Assembly: GCF_036884655.1 (NCBI RefSeq)
Contig: NC_088356.1
Coordinates: forward strand, 18,531,001 to 18,595,000
Source: Musa acuminata AAA Group
Lineage: Eukaryota; Streptophyta; Magnoliopsida; Zingiberales; Musaceae
DNA length: 64,000 nt
Direction of reading: 5' to 3'
Shown: in pieces, positions 45,927-55,866 of the stretch
Layout: each line of letters opens with the position of its first letter
Position numbering within the stretch: position 1 is the first letter of the stretch
Translations under genes and position numbers: made by a program
The notes under the pieces: model-generated
Told to the model about the DNA's origin: nothing
Database searches by the model: none
Seen by the model: the letters and a program-made list of their open reading frames with translations, nothing else

Positions 45927-47489
45927 CAAAAGAGGATGATTTTTAGGTACCCATTTGATTTTGGGTGCCTCAAAAATTGACCCACTAACTTTGTTATTTA
46001 TGATTGAATTCTTTATAGTTTCTTTAGGAACCCATATTAATTTTTGTGAACTAATTTTCCTAAATGGGCATTTGTAGGCAATATGTCCGGATTTGCAACA
46101 AAAGTTGCATTTCATATAAGAGGAAACATGTAATGTAGGTCCTTTTATGAAAGTGGTAGGATTTTGATGTAATCCTTTTACAAATCCAATTCCATTTCTA
46201 TTTGCGATGTGACCCTTGTGTGCAAGGATCATATCTAATCCTTTGCTACCAACCTTAAACTTGTTTAAGGTTTCCTTAAGAAGCAAATTTTCATTTTTTA
46301 TTGCTTCTAAGTGCTCACACTTAAAGCATGGAGGAGTTTGAAGACTATCAAACTTATCTTGTAGCAAAGCATGCTCTTTCTTTAAGATACTTAACTTCTT
46401 GCTAACAGTTCTACATTCATCAAATAATTCATGAAAAGCGATAGATAGTTCTTCAAAAGATAAATCTTCATTAAATAAATCATATACCTCTTCTCCTAAC
46501 GCCATTAGCGCGTAATGAGCAACTTGCTCGGTGTTGGACTCCTCTTCTTCGGATGCGCTTGAATCATCCCATGTTGCCTTGAATGCCTTCTTCTTTGATG
46601 TTCTCTTTTTGGCTTGAGGACAATCGTTCTTATAGTGTCCCGGTTTTTTGCATTCATAGCAAATCACTTGGTCCTTCTTTTGTTCAAATTTATTTTTTGT
46701 ATTATTTTTAAATCTGTTCTTTCTTAAATATTTTTTAAAATTTTGAGTCAAAAGTGCAATGTCATTGTCACTGTCCTCATCACTTGATGTTCCTTTCAAG
46801 TGGTCTTCTTGTGATTTGAGTGCCATATCCTTCCTGTTCTTTGGAAGGGGGTTCTCGAGCTCGTCATGAGCTTGACATGTCATTTCGTAGGTCATTAGAG
46901 ACCCAATGAGTTCTTCAAGAGGGAATGCTTTAAGGTCTTTGGCCTCTTGAATGGCCGTAACTTTTGGATCCCAACTTTTAGGGAGGGATCTTAAGATTTT
47001 AGTTACTAGTTCAAAGTTAGTAAAATCTTTACCAAGAGCTTTGAGTCCATTGATGACATCCGTAAACCGGGTGTACATGTCTCCGATGGACTCACTTGGT
47101 TTCATTCGGAAAAGTTCGTAAGAGTGCACAAGGATGTTGATTTTGGACTCTTTCACTCGGCTAGTGCCTTCATGAGTGACCTCAAGAGTTCTCCAAATAT
47201 CAAAAGCCGAATCACACATTGAAACACGATTAAATTCGTTTTTGTCTAGTGCACAAAACAAGGCATTCATAGCCTTTGCATTTAAAGCAAAAACCTTCTT
47301 CTCCGATTCATCCCATTCGCTCATCGGAAGAGAAGATTTTTGAAATCCATTCTCGACAATAGACCAAAGCTCAAAGTCCATAGAAATGAGGAAGATTCTC
47401 ATGCGAGTCTTCCAATATGTGTAATCCGACCCATTAAACAAAGGTGGTCGTGCAATAGAATGGCCCTCTTGCATGCCGGAGTAAGCCAT
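45924..47489 (-). CDS. gag: A2 Gag (521 aa)
   Basis: Particle protein. ATG at 47487-47489, about 40 bp after the PBS. UBN2-type domain at about residues 20-205 (YTYWKTRMRIFLISMDFELW, LDKNEFNRVS, LEELIGSLMTYEMTC). Two intact CX2CX4HX4C zinc knuckles: CYECKKPGHYKNDC (277-290) and CNFCCKSGHIAYKC (461-474), with an acidic SASEEEESN stretch and a leucine-rich, probably coiled segment (about 345-415) between them. It ends KNHPLL then TAG (45924-45926); pol follows in frame. Confidence 0.95.
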   Translation of the reverse strand: MAYSGMQEGHSIARPPLFNGSDYTYWKTRMRIFLISMDFELWSIVENGFQKSSLPMSEWDESEKKVFALNAKAMNALFCALDKNEFNRVSMCDSAFDIWRTLEVTHEGTSRVKESKINILVHSYELFRMKPSESIGDMYTRFTDVINGLKALGKDFTNFELVTKILRSLPKSWDPKVTAIQEAKDLKAFPLEELIGSLMTYEMTCQAHDELENPLPKNRKDMALKSQEDHLKGTSSDEDSDNDIALLTQNFKKYLRKNRFKNNTKNKFEQKKDQVICYECKKPGHYKNDCPQAKKRTSKKKAFKATWDDSSASEEEESNTEQVAHYALMALGEEVYDLFNEDLSFEELSIAFHELFDECRTVSKKLSILKKEHALLQDKFDSLQTPPCFKCEHLEAIKNENLLLKETLNKFKVGSKGLDMILAHKGHIANRNGIGFVKGLHQNPTTFIKGPTLHVSSYMKCNFCCKSGHIAYKCPFRKISSQKLIWVPKETIKNSIINNKVSGSIFEAPKIKWVPKNHPLL

Positions 47490-47527
47490 CTCTCTTGGGT
47501 ATTAAACCAAATATGAGAGATACCCTC

Positions 47528-47539
47528 GCTCTGATACCA
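47528..47539 (-). other. A2 primer-binding site
   Basis: The + strand reads GCTCTGATACCA, exact tRNA-iMet complement, two bases from the 5' LTR. Confidence 0.95.
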
Positions 47540-47541
47540 CT

Positions 47542-48841
47542 TGTTAGGATCGGAGCGGCACTAAGAGGGGGGGGTGAATTAGTGCAGCGGATTAAAACTT
47601 CGATTTTAATCAAATCTTTCGTACAATACGAAATCGTAATGGGGAAATGCTTGACAGTAAGAAGGAAATGCTTAAGAAATCGTATTTGCAAGATTGTGCA
47701 GTAAGAGTAATGAGGAACTAAAGCAGTAAGAAGATTTGCAGTAATGTAAATGACAATAATAAAAAGCAAACCAGGGATTACGCCGATTTTTAGAGTGGTT
47801 CGGTCAAATGACCTACTCCACTTGCGAGGCCCCTCTTCGATGAGGCTCCCACCTTCCACTAGCAAGTCTCTTGAAATGGAAGGGTAAACACCCCTCTTAC
47901 AACCTTTTACAAGCAGCTCAACCTCTTACAAATTTTCAATAAGAAAGGAGGAGGAGAACTCTCTAGCAAATTGAAAACAAGACTTGCTAAGACTTTCTAA
48001 GACTTTTCTCTCAATCAAAATGCTTCTCAAAAGTTGTAACCTCAGCTGAGATTAGAGGGGTATTTATAGGCCTCAAGAGGATTCAAATTTTGGGCTCCAA
48101 AATTTGAATTTTCTTAGGGTTTCCGGTGCTGGAGGTGCCACCGCCCAACCAGGCGGTGCCACCGCCCAGCGCTCGGGTGCTGGGCGGTGCCACCGCCCAG
48201 CCAGGAGGTGTCACCGCCCAGCACTCGGGTGCTGGGCGGTGCCACCGCCCAGCTAGGCGGTGCCACCGCCTACAGTGTTTTCAGCCCAACTACAGTGTTT
48301 TCAGCCACTAGTTGGGCTTCAATCTTGGCTCTCTAGTTCGCTGGTTTAGCTTAATTTTTAGCCTAAACCAACTCTGACTTTGGGCCCAGTTGGCCCCTAA
48401 CCAGGATATAGGATTATCTCTTAATCCTAATCCTAATTACAAGTGGACTACATAACCAAAACACATCCTAAGCAAACTTTCAACCGCGAACGTCGAGTCT
48501 TGTTTCGGCGAGCTTTCCGACGAACTTCTTCCGACGGACTCCCATCAAGCTCCCGATCTTTGTGATGACTTTAACGAGTAGCCGAACCTTCTCGGTGATC
48601 TCCGCGAGCCTCCGACGATTTCTTCGGCGAACTTCCGACACGTTCCCGATTTCTTCTCGGATGGTTCCGGCAGCATCTCCGATGATTCTTCGGTCTCTTA
48701 AACGTCCATCAAGCTCGACTCCGGTATCCTTGCTTTATGTTTTCTGGTTATCGTAGTTAATCCTGCACACTTAACTCAATAATATGGATTAGATCAATTA
48801 ACCCACCAATTGATTATATCATCAAAATCCGAGATTCAACA
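47542..48841 (-). repeat. A2 5' LTR
   Basis: 1300 bp, same sequence as 40503-41802 as far as I can read. Begins next to the PBS and ends GATTCAACA before the target duplication CTTCC. Confidence 0.96.
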
Positions 48842-51800
48842 CTTCCAAGTGGCATCTTCTGTTGGTAGGTTCACCCACTGTATTAGCACTTTAGTAGTGG
48901 GTTGTCATTGTCGAGTCACGATCCGTCGATCAATAATGGCACTTGGTTGGGTCTGGAGTTCTCCTTGGATAGTTATATTTGGTGGGTGGCTTTGGGTTGT
49001 CTCCAAGCACCTATTTACAACTTTTGTCTGGCTGTTGATTTGTGGGTGATATGCCGTACTCCTTTTCAAGTTAGTACCCTGCATATGGAATAATTTTGTC
49101 CAAAATCTGCTCCTGAAGATGCAAGTAGAATTTATCATAAGCACATTGCGTCCCTTATAGTGTAATTCTTTTGAGTCCCAATTGTAATGAGCCACGAAAC
49201 TTGGTGCTTCCTCCAATTTTTTTATTATCTTACTAGTCTCTGAATCTTCCTTCCATTCCATCTTAATATCCTCAAGAAAGTCGCTGGTCGGAAGTGAAAT
49301 GACCGAAACTTCAGCTTGCTCGGGTAGCTGCGAAAGCGCATATGCAAGAACATTCTCTTTCCCCTTTTTGTAAGTTATTTCATAATCAAATCCAAGAAGT
49401 TTTGTTACCCATTTTTGCTGCTCAGGGGATGATATCTTTCGCTCCAAAAAGTACTAGTGGCTTTTATGGTCGGTTTTAATTTGAAATCGTCGACCAATCA
49501 AGTAGGGTCTCCACCTCGTTGCTGCGCACACAATGGCGAGCATCTCCTTATCATATGTTGACTTATTTTGATAGGAGGGAGATAATGCCTTGCTAGTGTA
49601 TGCGAGTGGTCGACCATCTTGCATGAGAATGGCTCCAATTCTGACTTCAGATGCGTCGGCCTCAATAATAAAGGGTCGGTTGAAATCTGGTAGTGTTAGC
49701 ACCGACGTCTTCGTCATGGCTTCCTTAAGTTTGTCGAAGGCAGCGGAAGCTCTATCTAACCATTGGAAGACATCTTTTTCCAGTAAGAAAGTAAGTGGTG
49801 CATTGATCTTTCCATAGTTTTTCACGAACTTACGATAGTAGCCTATTAAACCTAGAAAGCCATGTAGCAATTTTATGTTCCTCGAGGTAGGCCAGTTTTG
49901 CATTGCTTCAATTTTGAAGGGGTCCACTATCACACCTTCCTCTGATATGATATGCCCATGATATTCCACCTTCTGTTGAAGAAAGCAAAAATTCATAGTG
50001 GTTGTTGTGTGTGCAAAAGGTGGTTTTTAGTATGTCTTCCTCGACACTCATATTTGATGATACCCGGATCAAAGGTCTAGCTTTGTGAAGATTTGTGCTC
50101 CCTTTCATCTAGCAATTCATCTACTATTGGAATAAGGTATTTGTCCTTGATGGTTATGCCATTGAGAGCTCGGTAATCAACACATATTCACCATGTTCCG
50201 TCCTTCTTGCGTACAAGTAGCACCGGTGAAGAGTAGAGGTTGCAACTTGACCGAATAACTCCTGTTTCGAGCATCTCTTTTACAATCCTTTCTATTTCAT
50301 CCTTCTGGAGATGTAGATATTGATATGACCAAGTTTTTGCTAGAGGTTTGCCTAAAAGAATCATTATATAATGATCATGCCGATGGGTAAGAGGTAGGTT
50401 GTACGGTTCGTCAAATATATCTGAAAATTCAGCAAGCAAAGGAAGTAGGTTTAGATCTTCAAATTCTATTGGCTCTCCCTTAGTTTGCTGCTCAAGTTGT
50501 ACCAAAAATCTGCTACATGCTTTATGCAAAATCTTCTCCATTTGTTGTGTGCAAATCGTCGTTACGTCGCCCCCACGTTTCCCGTTCAGTATCACCTGTT
50601 TCTCCTTACTGTAAAATTTCATAATTAATTGCATAAAATTCCAAAAATATCACCTAATGTCAACAACCATTTAATTATGAGCATGGCCTCATGATCATCA
50701 AGAGGGAGAAAGAAGAAATATGCAATTATCTCTTGGTAAGGCTTCATGATCAGTAATAGTTTCACTTGCGGGCGCCTACGATCATACTTTAAAATCCATC
50801 CATCGGCGACCTTAACGTCAAACCTATTGCAATTCTCGATAGGTAAGGCCATCTGGATAGTAACCTTACTGTTTAGAAAGTTATTAGTACTGCTCGTGTC
50901 GATGAGAACAGTGATCGGTTGTTTTTTGAGAAGGCCTCAAACTTTCATCGTTTGCGGGTTTGAGTAGCCGGCTAGTGTATGTACCGTAACTTCGGTCGGT
51001 TGTGGCTCTTCTTTTGCATCTTCTTTTTCATGTTTAAGTCTCTCTTCTGGATGTTCAATGACCTCTTCTTCTATTGGTTCAATCATAAGAAGTCTCCCTT
51101 TACTACAGCGATGCTCACGGCTCCACGGCTTGTCACAATGCCAACATAACCCCTTCACATATCGCTCCCGAAGCTCTTCTCTTATTAACCTCTTTGGTGT
51201 AGGGACTTGGTCGATAGTAGGGGGGGCTGAGGACTTCAATATTACTGGTTGAGGAGCGACCATAGTCCTTTGAGCTTCATGGTTCAATTTTTCCTCTTGA
51301 TGTCATGTGAAAGAGATGGCTGCCATAAGCGTATATGGTTGTCGCGCTTTATCTTCTCCTCGGATCTCCGACTTTAAACCCTCAATGAAGGTCCTCAATA
51401 GCTATTTTTGAGACCAATCATGAGTTTGATTAGATAACCTTTCAAACCTGTTTGGTACTCTTGAATGGTAGAGGTTTATCGGATCTTTGCTAGTTGTCCG
51501 TCAATATTCTCGTAATCGGTTGGTTTGAAGCGGATCAGCAGTCCTTTGAATTGTCACCATGAAAGGACTCCATAAGTATATTCAAACCAGTCAAACCACT
51601 GTATAGCATCCCCTTAAAGATGTATAGCTACAATTTTCACCATAGATGCATCCGCGGTTTTATGGTACCGAAAATATCACTCCGCGCGCGAGATCCAACC
51701 AATCGGGTCTCCTTCTTCCCATCTAGGGAAGTCCACTCTCATGCATGGATAGTTGGGGTTGGTCATAGAGCTTCCCCTCTCTTGAAAGTCATATCTTTGG

Positions 51801-51930
51801 GCTTGGTACGATTGGGCAAAGCTCTCTCCTTGATGTGATTTCTTCGGGCTTAGTGGTAAGCCTAATCCGAGTTCGGTAAAGAGCGTCCGAATCTTATCCT
51901 CCATTCGTGCCTCGAAGGCTTCAAATTTAG
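48842..51930 (-). pseudogene. A gag-pol remnant
   Basis: Read right to left: gag (about 51930-51300; DPIGWISRAE, then an in-frame TGA in SW-stop-QFK near 51556), zinc knuckle CWHCDKPWSREHRC (about 51150-51110), protease IDTSSTNNFLNS (about 50900), RT (50634-50188 and on; YRYLH-like then [14 protein letters not shown]). RT is missing about 200 bp including the catalytic FxDD (near 50000). RNase H follows (49996-49454, EADASEVRIGAILMQ). Integrase (49447-48970) lacks the HHCC finger and the first catalytic Asp, joining NSTCIF to RSRFWTKL, then chromodomain sequence. Homologous to D. Confidence 0.88.
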
Positions 51931-52585
51931 CATTGATTACCTTCTCTTATGCCATAGTATATGCCACCAAATCTGTGATGTTAAGATCTCTCTTTTGTTG
52001 TCGGGTTAAAGGCATGTATTGGTTGAGAGAGGTGATGGTTGAAAGGGTTGGTAGATTGGTGGATGTAGGCTACGATTTAGGCTTATTTTGTGGCTATTTT
52101 GGGTACAGTTTGAGGGTGTGGTTTGGTGGAGTTTTAGGGCTGTAGATGAAAGTTTTGGATCTGTGGTAGATGGTAGCAAAGGTTTGATAGAAATAAGTGG
52201 AAGTTGCAGCAAGTATGTGCTGTCTTGTAAGAGTAGAATTGTCGTTGAAGAAACAACGGTTTCTCGACGTAATTTCCACCAAAAACTTGAGAGAATTGAG
52301 GAGGGAATTGATAGCAAAATTACAGTTTATATGACAGCAAGGATATCTAATTTAATCAAGAAAATTTTGGCAGTATAACAGCAAGGAAATTGGTGCAAGT
52401 TGTGATTGTAGAATTCTCGTCGAGAAATTTCAGCGGGTTACGACGAAAATTTACAGCAACACAAAATCGTTTTTAGAGATGAATTTCTTAATAAATCAAT
52501 CTTAGATGGAAGCCAAGATGATCTATAAAGTTTATAAGAAATTTCATTCAAAAAAGATTACAAATAGATAGGTTAAGGCAATAAT

Positions 52586-53000
52586 ATGCGGTTGAAATTT
52601 TCTACAGCACGGATTTTTAAGTATAGCAGATTGGACATAAAAGATCAGTGATTTATATTGAGAATGTTTTTATGAAACCAAAGGGATTTCCACTGTTAGG
52701 AAGTGTCAAAGCTATTATAAAAATTTCGTAGAGATTTGGATAGAAATAACGTAGTATCAAGATCAAACAAATAGTGCTATGCGGTTGAAATTTTACAGTG
52801 TAGATTTTTAAGTATAGCAAATTAGATGTAAAATATCAATGGTTTATATTGAGAATTTTTTGACAAAACTAAAGGAAATCTGCTCTTAGGAAATGTCAAA
52901 GATGTTATAAAAATTTCTTAGAGATTTGGATAGAAAAAATACAGTAGCAAGATCAAACAGACGGTGCTATACGGTTGGAATTCTACAATGTATCTTTTGT
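52586..53000 (-). repeat. About 191-bp tandem repeats in the A leader
   Basis: ATGCGGTTGAAATTTT recurs at 52586, 52779 and (ATACGGTTGG) 52969; the units share ATTTTTAAGTATAGCA and TTTATATTGAGAAT. Two full copies and a short third, in the untranslated leader between PBS and gag. D has a leader of only about 0.5 kb and no such repeats. Confidence 0.8.
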
Positions 53001-53273
53001 TGTAGAGATGAAAACTTTATGACGAAAAGTTTATGCAGCAATATAGGAATAATTTTTTTGGGATTTTCAAATAAGGATAACTAAATTGCAGCAGCAGTAA
53101 GGTAGAAAACCAAAACCTGTTGCAATTCATGGGGAGATCAAAGGATGATCCGTGGTGGTGGAGATGACGACGGATTTTGGCAACGATCTCTTAAGCAATT
53201 GTGGGAATTGCTTTGGGCGGTTGTGGAGGGTTGATGGATGGCTATGGAAGGGCAGTGAGATGCCAAGAATGTT

Positions 53274-53285
53274 GCTCTGATACCA
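53274..53285 (-). other. A primer-binding site
   Basis: The + strand reads GCTCTGATACCA, exact tRNA-iMet complement, two bases from the LTR at 53288. Confidence 0.93.
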
Positions 53286-53287
53286 GG

Positions 53288-53668
53288 TGTTAGAACCCTT
53301 ATAGATTCTAAACTTGGGGTTGATCTCTTTAGGATATCGGCCTCCTTAGAACTCTATAGGGGTTCCTCCCTCCAAGTTGCTGCTCAAAGGCTGCAAAAAA
53401 GATTCATCTATTGCCTATCAAAAGAGGAGGAATACATGGCTATTTATAGGGTTTCTAAACCCTAACTCCTAATAGGACTCATACTTCTAACCAACTCCTA
53501 ATAGGACTTCTACTCAAGACTCCTATTCCTTTACAACTCCTAATTCATCTCTAAGAAACAACCTCCTAACCCTAGCCGGCCTCTTCACCTCTTTAATAGG
53601 GGTCGGCTTAGGTAGGTTTTACATAAATGTCCCTCTCAATTAGGACTCTCCTAGCTAGAGTCCTAACA
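53288..53668 (-). repeat. A LTR (5' in element orientation)
   Basis: 381 bp, TGTTAGAACCC to GAGTCCTAACA. TATA on the minus strand at about 53440-53449. Ends with a single copy of the segment AGGACTCTCCTAGCTAGAG (compare the four copies in D). Followed by the target duplication CACCA. Confidence 0.93.
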
Positions 53669-53673
53669 CACCA

Positions 53674-54139
53674 CTTTACAACCCGAGTCTATTCAGGTAG
53701 CTAACACACAAGTTCCAAATTTACGTAGGTTCGGTAGAGTATCTCATCCTCCTAAGAGATATATGAGACATATTGGAGGAGAGGATGTTGAGAATATTGA
53801 TCCTCAGACCTAAGAGGAGGCTATATACTCAGCTATTATGAGTATAGACTCCAGGATGTATAAAGAAGCCATGAATTCTGAGATTGATTCCATGTACTCC
53901 AACAAGGTTTGGAACATAGTTGATGCACTTGAGGGTATTGTACCTATCAGTTGCAAGAGGCTCTTTAAGAAAAGGATCGGAGTAGTTGGAAAGGTAGAGA
54001 CCTATAAAGCAAGTCTAGAGGCTAAGGGGTATCGTTAAAGGCAAGGTGTTGACTATGACGAAACCTTCTCATCTGTAGCCTTGCTAAAATCCATTCGAAT
54101 TCTATTGGTTATTGCAGCACACTACGATTATGAGATCTA
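53674..54139 (+). pseudogene. B2 pol remnant, start of reverse transcriptase
   Basis: Continues B2 after element A. Matches B1 at 2850-3270: SIDSRMYKEAMNSEIDSMYSNKVWN, then CKRLFKKRI and YKASLEAKGYR, then a stop and LLKSIRILLVIA. Cut at about 54139-54144 by the LTR of SIRE C, just before the MDVK motif. The rest of B2 is not visible in the window. Confidence 0.85.
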
Positions 54140-54144
54140 GCAAT

Positions 54145-55816
54145 TGTTGAATCTCGGATTTTGATGATGAAGTCAATTGTCATTTGTTATCTAATCTATA
54201 TGTTAAGATAAGTGTGCTGGATTAACTACGATGAAAGTAAGACATGCAGCAGGAGTTGCGCCGGAGTCAAGACAATGATCACGTTGGGAGTTTGAGAGTT
54301 TGATGGAAGTTCGGACAGTCGTCGGAGGTTCTGCGGGAACAAATCCGAGAAGTCCATAAGCTTGCCAAAGAAGCTTGTCAGAACTCGCCAAGTGAATCGT
54401 TGCAAGTCCAGGAGTTTGCCGGAAGTCCACAGGAGCATCACCGAGGGATCATCAGATGATCGATGGAAGTTCGCCGGAAGCTCGCCGGAAGAAGCGATTG
54501 ACGCACCGGAGTAAGTTGCAGTAAATGTCTGAAAAACCCAAATTAGGCCGAATGGATCAACCCATTCGGACCCTGATTTCTGCCAGGCGGTTGAACCGCC
54601 CAATGCAGGAGGTTGCACCGCCTGGGCTCAGTCTCTGAGCGAGACTGGGAGGTGCAACCGCTCCACCAAGGCGATGGCACCACCTGGGGCTCAGTCTCCG
54701 AGCGAGACTGGGCGGTGCAACCTCCCCTGATAGGAGGTGGCATCGCTTGAGCTCGGTCTTCGAGCTCTGCCAGGCGGTGCAACCGCCTTAGTCAGGAGGT
54801 GCAACCGCCTGAGCTCGGTCTTCGAGCTCTGTCAGGAGGTGCAACCGCCCCTGACAGGAGGTAGCACCGCCCAGAGGCTCAGTCTTCGAGCTCTGCCAGG
54901 CGGTGCAACCGCTCCAGTCAGGAGGTGTAATCGCCTGATCCCGGAATTCTGGGAATTGACAGTTTTGAGCTCCAAATTTGAACTGGGTTGGGGCCTATAA
55001 ATACCCCACCCATTCAGCACTGAAAGAGCAATGAACTAACATCGAAATCTTGATCTTTTTCTGTGATTCTTAGAGCTCAAATTTGTTGTAAAGGCCAAAA
55101 GTTCTTCTCCCTCTGTTCTTCCAAGTTCTGAGTTGTAAAGAGAGGAGAGAAAATTCTGTAAGGGTTGTCTCCTAAGCCCGTCAAAAGGAGTGAAAATGTA
55201 AAAGGGTGATTGGCCTTCGCCTATTGAAGGAAGGCCTCTAGTTGATGTCGGTGACCTCGTCGGTGGAGGAAGCCAAAAGTGGAGTAGGTCAAGATTGACC
55301 GAACCACTCTAAATCTCGGTTTGCATTTACTTTGAGCATATTATCTTTACTACAAACCTCCTCTAAAGCTTATTGCTTTCTACGCATATACGATCGGGTT
55401 TCAAGCCTTGCACTTTCGAATCAGCATTTAGACGTAAATCTGTTTTTTTGTACGATCATCATATTTCAGTTTGCATTTACGTTTTGATTTCAATCATAAC
55501 TGCAAACTGCCTTTATATACTTGCTTAAACTGCATCTCGCCTAATCAAGTGATTTACGAATCAGCATTTAGACGTAAATCAGCTTCTTCGTACGAACGTC
55601 GTATTTCAGTTTGCACTTACACTCTAGTTTTCATCATAACTGCAAACTGCCTTCATAGATCAATTTTAACGTCATCTCGCTTGATCTTAAGTTAAAGTAA
55701 TCTTAGAATCGGTTTTCACACCGAAATCATTTTTTATCGTTCGAACGTGCTTTATCGTTGTAAGATTTTCGCTGCACTAATTCACCCCCCCCCTCTTAGT
55801 GCTCTTGATCCTAACA
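54145..55816 (+). repeat. SIRE C 5' LTR (1672 bp)
   Basis: TGTTGAATCTCGGATTTTG to GATCCTAACA. U3 with AAGTTCGCCGGAAG-type repeats (54300-54500), dyads of the form GGNGGTGCAACCGCC (54585-54940), TATA at 54995-55004, nested U5 stem-loop 55278-55308, two ACGTAAATC-type repeats (55425-55660), and a poly-C tract in GCACTAA...TTAGTGC (55774-55802). A possible target duplication GCAAT precedes it (54140-54144); the other end is outside the window. Confidence 0.92.
54995..55004 (+). promoter_or_regulatory. SIRE C TATA box
   Basis: CTATAAATAC in GGGGCCTATAAATACCCC, 50 bp after the dyad array. Confidence 0.82.
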
Positions 55817-55818
55817 AT

Positions 55819-55830
55819 TGGTATCAGAGC
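55819..55830 (+). other. SIRE C primer-binding site
   Basis: TGGTATCAGAGC, exact tRNA-iMet complement, two bases after the LTR end. Confidence 0.95.
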
Positions 55831-55866
55831 ATGGTTAACTCTCTAACGGATTAAAACCCAAGAGAG

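Larger units (their letters stand above)
40503..48841 (-). mobile_element. SIRE-type Ty1-copia element A2, apparently intact
   Basis: 8339 bp, minus strand. Target duplication CTTCC (40498-40502 and 48842-48846). LTRs 40503-41802 and 47542-48841, each 1300 bp; reading them side by side I saw no difference. PBS 47528-47539, PPT beside 41803, gag of 521 codons, an in-frame TAG, then a pol of about 1012 codons with all catalytic residues. It is the youngest element in the window and the only one that looks able to code for its own mobility. No envelope-like ORF follows pol. Confidence 0.96.
40021..53668 (-). mobile_element. Ty3-gypsy chromovirus A (Reina-like), hosting SIRE A2
   Basis: Minus-strand element with LTRs at 40021-40414 and 53288-53668, iMet PBS next to the right LTR, and target duplication CACTA (40016-40020) / CACCA (53669-53673; B1 also has CACCA here). 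Its coding region (gag, protease, RT, RNase H, integrase, chromodomain) is split at the chromodomain by A2 (40503-48841). It has deletions in RT and integrase and many frame breaks. The short LTRs and chromodomain suggest the Reina clade; the clade name is inference. Confidence 0.92.

Noticed and set aside
51620..52378. Plus-strand ORFs of 72-96 codons in this stretch.
   Set aside because: They lie antisense to the gag and leader of element A and contain no recognisable domain.
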